NCBI GenBank assembly: GCA_947846985.1
Contig: CANTUZ010000001.1
Coordinates: forward strand, 185,898,455 to 185,962,454
DNA length: 64,000 bases
From: Fratercula arctica
Taxonomy: Eukaryota > Chordata > Aves > Charadriiformes > Alcidae
Direction: 5' to 3'
A program made the translations under genes and the position numbers. Below are positions 61,439-64,000 of this stretch, piece after piece (position 1 is the first letter of the stretch; every line of letters starts with the position of its first letter). The notes beneath the pieces are model-generated. The model made no database searches and was not told the origin of the DNA. It worked only from the letters and a program-made list of their open reading frames with translations.

Positions 61439-64000
61439 CTCTAAGGAGACAACATGATACGTACCAATTCCACCCCTCTCCTGTCCCTCCAGATTTAGTA
61501 AAGCAAAGACTGAGATACCACGTACCCTGTTGTGGCCAAACCAGATTTTACTTCACAGAATTTTCTTGCAGACAGCAATTTCGATGCCAACAACCTCTTA
61601 TTTCTTCACAGATAGACTTACCTTACCAGTATCTAGATATTACGCTGACAGCTTTATTGGGGATGGCCAGGATGGTGCAGTGGTAGCGCAGGTGAACAGC
61701 ATTTTTGGGAAGATGTAATAAGAAGGTCAGAAAACAAATAACTATTGAAAGAGAAAGCTGCTGTTTAAATTACAAAACAGTATCTAAAAAGTACTATTCT
61801 GGCACAGTTTATGCTGAGGCAGAGCAGCCTGTGCCTTGCATTTTCGCGGCAGGAGAAGCACACAGTGCAATGGCCCTATGTCCACACACAACTGCTCCTG
61901 GGGAAGAGAGCAGAGCATGAGGTCTCCAGAAAGGACCATCAGGAAGCATAAATATTGTAATCTGATTGAATCCTGAAGAGGTATGTGGGTATTTTAAGAG
62001 CCTGAAATTACAGCTGTCCCCAGACTTCATGGAAACCATGCCCAGGTCATGAGAATGAGACAAAGGGCTCCAGTTGTTGGCATTTATATAGGCTTTAAAC
62101 CCAGAATAAGGAGGTAATCTGAATGTTTGTATTCTCAGAGGGAGAGGAAGACCTAATGTGGTTCTTTTAGCAAAGAGAGAGAAGAGAAAAAAGAGGTGTG
62201 AATGGATGGGCTAAGGCTGCAGAGAGGGCAGTGATGGTTGCCTGGGAAAAGCAAAGTCCCTCACTGCCTAGACTGAAGGGGAACAGGGTGTTATTTATTG
62301 CTGCTCATCTGTGTTTGACTTTGCCTTGTGCTTGTATCGAACTGCAAATTGACTGAATATGCAGCACAGCACCAGAAACGCTGTGGAATTCACTCTCCTG
62401 ACTGTCAGGAGACAAGATCAGTCTGTGATATTTCTGGCAGATCCAATATTACACTACGGCAGGATTACAGCATGCCAGTAGTAGCCCAATGGTGTTATTT
62501 TCATGCAGCCACCCCAGAAGTACGTACAGACAGGAATGACTTCCCAGAGCTGAGATGCTGAGAAAGGAGCTGCCATTTCTCCATCTGTCTGCCCCTATCG
62601 TGTTACTTGAATTCCATCACTGAAGATCAGGCTGCCATGAGCTAGCATCATGTCACAATTACGTTGCTGTAAATGTCATTGCACTGGTTCACGGCAAGAT
62701 TCATTGAAGACAAACGTGTAGAGAGACAAGTACCTAACTTTTCTTTGTGTCTTGGAAAAAAACTTCCTCTGGTATTTAATCTTTTGAGCCTGTTTGTGCT
62801 CACTTACCTTCGCTTAAATCTTTTTATATAAAGAGATATGGATAAGGCAGTAAGTTTGCAGGCAATAACGAGCTATCTGCAGAGATTGTGGAATTCCTGT
62901 TGTGTGCAGGCTAGTCACCAACTTGTTAAAAATCTCATTGCCTGAGGAAAGGTACTTGCCTTCGCAGGCTCTTCAGGATGTTAACTGAGTTGCTTTAGCT
63001 TCCTGCTCTGAGCTCTTAATCATATATGTAAATTGGCCAAACTAGTTTTGCTCATAGCTGAGCCAGGTTTAAACAGGGTTTCGGAAATGCTTCTGAGACA
63101 ATGCTATCCTGCTGACGTTGATCACATAAATCTTGTCAAAAGCAGGGAGTATTAGTTAGATTGCAGATTCATGAAGGAGGAAGCAGTTTTGTTATGAATA
63201 TGGGCATATGAATTCAATACTGAACATAGCAGGATCTTATTCAGTCATGGAGGAGTACAGCCAACAGTGCAATACGTACATCGTGTTGTAGACAGCTATA
63301 CAGATTGGGAAGAAAATCTCAGTCTAGCTCTTAATTATTAAGGATCAAGTGCTTCCCCCACTATAAAGAATGGGTTGGTTTGCTGGTATGCAGATGTGCC
63401 TTGTCTGGATCACCTTCTTTTTTGGTCTTGTTTCCTTTGAAATTTATCTTTAAATAAGATTTTGATATAATGTCTCATATTTTGCTGACATTTAGAAATT
63501 GCATCCAAAAAAAGAAAGTTTCTGTAGTGTCTTGGCAAGTTTATAATGTTTATTTTTTTGACTTGTTGGTCTCATTAGTAAGTTTGTGCATATATATGTA
63601 TATATATATGCACACACACAATATATTTATGTTTGCTCTATAAACTGTTACTCTTGCAACATGAAGGCTAATTTGTGTCACATGTTCTGTGTGCCTTGCA
63701 CCCAGACTTTTCGTAAGCCTGCCTGAGGTAAAGAAGGTAGTGAAGTATTTTTTAATATCTGCTTGATTAGCATAGTTACATAAAAACAGTCAAACTAAGG
63801 TTAACAGTACGGTCCTGCAACTGTTTGAAGGAATCAAATGTCTGGCATCCTCCCTGCAAGCAGGCAACACACATCTGAAGAGACGTGAACGGACTGGCAG
63901 CTGGCAGGTCATGCCCACCCGAATAAGCTAGAACAGACTAGTTCTGACGTATGGAACAAGGAAGCAACCCTTTGGACCTAACTGGTCTTGAACCACAGGA
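61439..64000. other. Unassigned DNA to end of window
   Basis: No gene recognised. Small open frames (61705-61920, 61809-62063, 62328-62561) have no known motifs. A TA/CA microsatellite with self-complementary ends is at 63585-63620. Confidence 0.5.
63585..63620 (+). repeat. (TA)n/(CA)n microsatellite with inverted ends
   Basis: TGTGCATATATA (63585-63596) is the reverse complement of TATATATGCACA (63603-63614), followed by more CA units. The tract can form a hairpin or cruciform and is likely length-variable. Confidence 0.9.

Noticed and set aside
61673..61689. tRNA A-box-like sequence tggtgcagtggtagcgc
   Set aside because: No B box (ggttcgaatcc-like) or acceptor-stem pairing follows within tRNA distance, so it is not called as a tRNA gene or tRNA-derived SINE.
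1..64000. CRISPR arrays, operons, bacterial-type promoters, ribosome binding sites or terminators
   Set aside because: The window is vertebrate-like with avian CR1 LINEs; no regularly spaced direct repeats or compact gene arrays exist.

Overview
This window looks like avian nuclear DNA, most likely intergenic or deep intronic. The strongest sign is five CR1 (chicken repeat 1) LINE 3' ends. They carry the C-terminal reverse-transcriptase reading frame, the 'ggttggactagatga' tail and, in most copies, terminal 8-bp ATTCTATG-type units. A long-terminal-repeat fragment of a type I recognise from bird genomes supports this. Overall composition is AT-rich with scattered GC-rich islets. I found no host protein-coding gene, rRNA, tRNA or CRISPR array. 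All the longer open frames are CR1 remnants, a retrotransposon fossil, or unrecognised chance frames.

Layout. 1-6.6 kb: unique AT-rich DNA with one weak MITE-like relic. 6.64-7.5 kb: an old antisense CR1-like LINE. 8.4-9.1 kb: a possible solo LTR. 9.1-15.7 kb: mostly featureless, with one perfect hairpin and small tandem duplications. 15.76-16.45 kb: a GC-rich avian ERV LTR-like fragment. 17.27-17.95 kb: a decayed LTR-retrotransposon gag / zinc-knuckle / aspartic-protease segment, with an integrase-like motif further on at 19.34 kb. 19.94-20.49 kb: a CR1 3' end. 20.5-43.7 kb: a long stretch holding only simple repeats. 43.7-44.2 kb: an antisense CR1, followed by a MITE-like palindrome and a T24 tract. 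45.6-45.8 kb: a promoter-like cluster. 47.6-48.1 kb: an old CR1-like RT with its catalytic-motif region. 50.3-50.6 kb: a CR1 3' end with a perfect 16-bp hairpin just beyond. 52.2-52.5 kb: a GC-rich islet. 56.1-56.65 kb: an antisense CR1. 61.0-61.4 kb: another CR1. The rest is unassigned.

The window therefore reads as a transposon graveyard with several age layers: very old CR1-like LINEs and palindromic relics, a Ty3/gypsy-like fossil, ERV LTRs, and younger 5'-truncated CR1 tails of at least three 3'-end types. Nothing forms an operon or working gene system. The most unusual content is the gag-protease fossil, because Ty3/gypsy-type elements are uncommon in birds. Family assignments come from sequence patterns recalled by eye, with no database search, and element boundaries are approximate.
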